Shown in pieces: positions 62,153-64,000 of a DNA stretch of 64,000 nucleotides. Numbering within the stretch: position 1 is the stretch's first letter; every line of letters starts with the position of its first letter. The notes beneath the pieces were generated by a model, which was not told the DNA's origin, did not search any database, and saw only the letters and a program-made list of their open reading frames with translations. The stretch comes from Flavobacterium anhuiense (GTDB lineage Bacteria; Bacteroidota; Bacteroidia; Flavobacteriales; Flavobacteriaceae): assembly GCF_900101855.1 (NCBI RefSeq), contig NZ_FMVC01000006.1, positions 186,001 to 250,000 of the forward strand. The letters run 5' to 3'. A program made the translations under genes and the position numbers.

Positions 62153-63901
62153 TTAGTTAATTTTGATTATCACTCCGTTTTTATCAGTAGTTAGTTTTCC
62201 TTTAGTTTTTTTTCCGTTTAAAACTTCTTTTCCATTAATTTTAACCGAAACTTCTTTTATAGTGTCGTTAGTGGTATTTGTATCAGAATCATTTTGATCG
62301 TTTTCATAATCACTTTCGTAATTGTTGTCATTGTCCTCATCAGCAGGGCAGTTTAAACATTTTACTTTAGTTCCGATAACTTTGTAATTGTAATCTCCGT
62401 TATAATTTAATTCAAAGAAATTGTCGTCAGAATTATAATAATCTCTTACAGAAGAATCAGGTTTGATTAATTGGCCTTCTGGTACATACAGATAAATGTC
62501 AACTTCTTGTCCTCTGAATTTATTTTTTACATCTGTCAGAAAATAGTTATCCAAAAGTAATTGATTTCCGCTAATTTGGAACTTATAATTAATTTTTTCT
62601 GCTCTTTTTTTCGCGTTTGTAAAAGAGTTTCCTCTCGCGCTTTTTTCGATCTGAATAAATGGAGTCGATTCGTCTGTGTGTAATACGTGTAAACGCACAT
62701 CATTAGAATAAATCAATTCGTTGTTTGCAGAATCTTGTACAAATTCAAACTCTCTATAGTGGTTCAAACTTTTTGTATAATAATCATTGTACTTAAACTT
62801 GATATATAAAGTATCAGTTGGTTTAATTGCCAGAACTTTTTTCTCTACTACTTTATTATCGTATGAAATTTCAGTTGCCTGTTTGATTCCGATACTAGTA
62901 AGAATTGCGATAGAGATAATCCAAAGCGCTAAAAGCGTATATTTTGTAATGTTTCCTATTGATTTTAAGTTTGGAGATAACAATTTAAATCCTAATAGTG
63001 TTAAGAAGAAAAACGGAATTCCAACAGCAAAGAACATTAATAATCCGAATGACCAAAGAGGGTATTCTGTAAAGTTTCCAGCTTCGATAAAATTCTGCCA
63101 AGGGAAATCGATAAAAATATTAGTCCCTAAAGTAAAAACGCCAATCAATAGCATGATTAAGGTTGAAATCCCTGATATAATTAGAATTACTCCTAAGAAT
63201 TTAGCAAAAATCTTAAAAATGGTCATGATAAAGTCTCCAAATGAACTACTTATTCTCTCAGCTCCCGACTTTACTTGGTTTCCCATTTTGTCATAATCTG
63301 CATTTTTGAATTTCTCGGAAAGTGAATCAATTTCTTCTCGAACTTTTTTTTCGATGTTCGAAATTGTTACAGGTTCTCCAGTCATTTCCAATTTTTCTGA
63401 AGTTGTAACTGCTTCTGGAGTTACAATCCAAAGAACAAAGTAAGCTAAGATCCCTGTTCCAAAACCTGCGAAAACGAAGATTAAGAATATGATTTTAATC
63501 CAAACAGCGTCAATTCCAAAGTAATGTCCTAAACCTGTAGCTACACCTCCGATCATACCTTTTTCTTTATCGCGATATAATTTTTTGTGTTTTCTAGGGC
63601 CATAATTATTATAAGACTGATTTGGATTTTCTTCGTCTTCAATTCGATAATCTTCTGGTTGTCCCATTACCGCAATCACTTCATCAACATCTTTCAGTCC
63701 AACAACATGTTTTTCGCTTTTTTGTTTTTCTGTCAATAATTCAGAAACACGCATTTCGATATCTTTAATGATTTCATCCTGACCAGATGAGTTGTTAAGT
63801 GATCGTTTTATAGCGTCAAAGTAGCGTGTCAATTTTAAGTATGCATCTTCATCGATGTGAAAAAACATCCCGCCTAAGTTAATATTTACTGTTTTGTTCA
63901 T
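62153..63901 (-). CDS. PspC domain-containing membrane protein
   Basis: A 582-residue protein. An N-terminal cytoplasmic region (MNKTVNINLGGMFFHIDEDAYLKL and EVIAVMGQPEDYRIEDEE) precedes a PspC domain with one or two helices (about 103-165: KLYRDKEKGMIGGVATGLGHYFGID). Several further membrane segments (about 225-250, 285-310 and 320-345) and a C-terminal extracytoplasmic beta-rich part with an Asp/Asn-rich stretch (about 530-550, DEDNDNNYESDYENDQNDSD) follow. PspC senses or answers envelope stress in enterobacteria; here the partner is a PadR regulator 3 bases upstream. Confidence 0.9.
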   Translation of the reverse strand: MNKTVNINLGGMFFHIDEDAYLKLTRYFDAIKRSLNNSSGQDEIIKDIEMRVSELLTEKQKSEKHVVGLKDVDEVIAVMGQPEDYRIEDEENPNQSYNNYGPRKHKKLYRDKEKGMIGGVATGLGHYFGIDAVWIKIIFLIFVFAGFGTGILAYFVLWIVTPEAVTTSEKLEMTGEPVTISNIEKKVREEIDSLSEKFKNADYDKMGNQVKSGAERISSSFGDFIMTIFKIFAKFLGVILIISGISTLIMLLIGVFTLGTNIFIDFPWQNFIEAGNFTEYPLWSFGLLMFFAVGIPFFFLTLLGFKLLSPNLKSIGNITKYTLLALWIISIAILTSIGIKQATEISYDNKVVEKKVLAIKPTDTLYIKFKYNDYYTKSLNHYREFEFVQDSANNELIYSNDVRLHVLHTDESTPFIQIEKSARGNSFTNAKKRAEKINYKFQISGNQLLLDNYFLTDVKNKFRGQEVDIYLYVPEGQLIKPDSSVRDYYNSDDNFFELNYNGDYNYKVIGTKVKCLNCPADEDNDNNYESDYENDQNDSDTNTTNDTIKEVSVKINGKEVLNGKKTKGKLTTDKNGVIIKIN

Positions 63902-63904
63902 GAC

Positions 63905-64000
63905 TTATTGATTTTGATTGGTGATTAGATTTACGGCGTCGGATAATTCTGTCCAAGTGCCGCTAAGTTCGTTTAAAAATGTTTGTCCTATCTCGGTTAA
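63905..64000 (-). CDS. PadR-family transcriptional regulator, C-terminal fragment
   Basis: The last 31 codons of a minus-strand gene that continues past the window: LTEIGQTFLNEL then WTELSDAVNLITNQNQ-stop. This matches the wing/last helix and the end of short PadR regulators. It ends 3 bases before the PspC ATG. Short PadR proteins without a C-terminal domain are usual for PadR-PspC operons, and the operator expected upstream cannot be seen here. Confidence 0.75.
   Translation of the reverse strand, partial: LTEIGQTFLNELSGTWTELSDAVNLITNQNQ

Overview
This window looks like chromosomal DNA of a Flavobacterium-type bacterium (Bacteroidota, Flavobacteriia). The DNA is AT-rich and codons favour A/T endings. 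Many genes follow the Bacteroidota -7 promoter box TAnnTTTG and lack Shine-Dalgarno sequences. There is a SusC/SusD pair, an HmuY haem module, and Bacteroidota-type LepB, PspC and GIN-domain proteins. The gene runs parA-parB-DUF5683-dapB-lepB-wbqC and recF/TPR-ribH-mutL-rhomboid-rhomboid-EEP also fit. No phage, integrase, transposase or CRISPR array is visible, and most genes are housekeeping.

Layout. 1-1560: 3' part of argS. 2017-7281: SusC/SusD and a small lipoprotein. 7468-11187: DUF6607 gene divergent from a TonB receptor and HmuY. 11464-16044: three-gene surface O-acylation operon (SGNH, SGNH with an internal LysM, MBOAT) using GTG, ATG and TTG starts. 16365-20074: ffh, folD, corA, the last with a possible leader peptide. 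20090-20545: cluster of palindromes. 20646-23006: membrane protein, winged-helix regulator and a second membrane protein, bracketed by two copies of an ACTTTG-N5-CAAAGT palindrome. 23045-32583: rluF, ABM protein, hydrolase, coiled-coil CdsZ-like protein, Nif3, lpxK, hybrid kinase, gap, lipA. 32883-34816: tandem secreted M48 proteases. 34874-43742: PH protein, DUF4184, TonB, ECF sigma, GT2, PaiB, murB, GT4, DUF2461, recF. 43986-50320: TPR, ribH, mutL, two rhomboids, EEP phosphatase-fold protein. 50399-56317: wbqC, lepB, dapB, DUF5683, parB, parA, RlpA. 56535-58718: secreted beta-helix-like protein. 58914-59239: tRNA-Pro flanked by two broken tRNA-like copies. 59417-64000: trxB, two GIN proteins, PspC, and the end of a PadR regulator.

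How genes work together. The cell-envelope theme is strong: nutrient import (SusCD, HmuR/HmuY, TonB), surface O-acylation, lipid A (lpxK), peptidoglycan (murB, dapB, RlpA), protein export (ffh, lepB) and envelope stress (PspC/GIN/PadR). The least explained items are the leader ORF plus hairpin before corA, the shared palindromic operators of the HTH_34 locus, the LysM placed inside an SGNH fold, the pseudo-tRNAs, a MutL lacking the known endonuclease motifs, and three genes whose -7 box ends exactly four bases before the ATG, suggesting leaderless mRNAs. Intergenic spaces carry several families of palindromic repeats.
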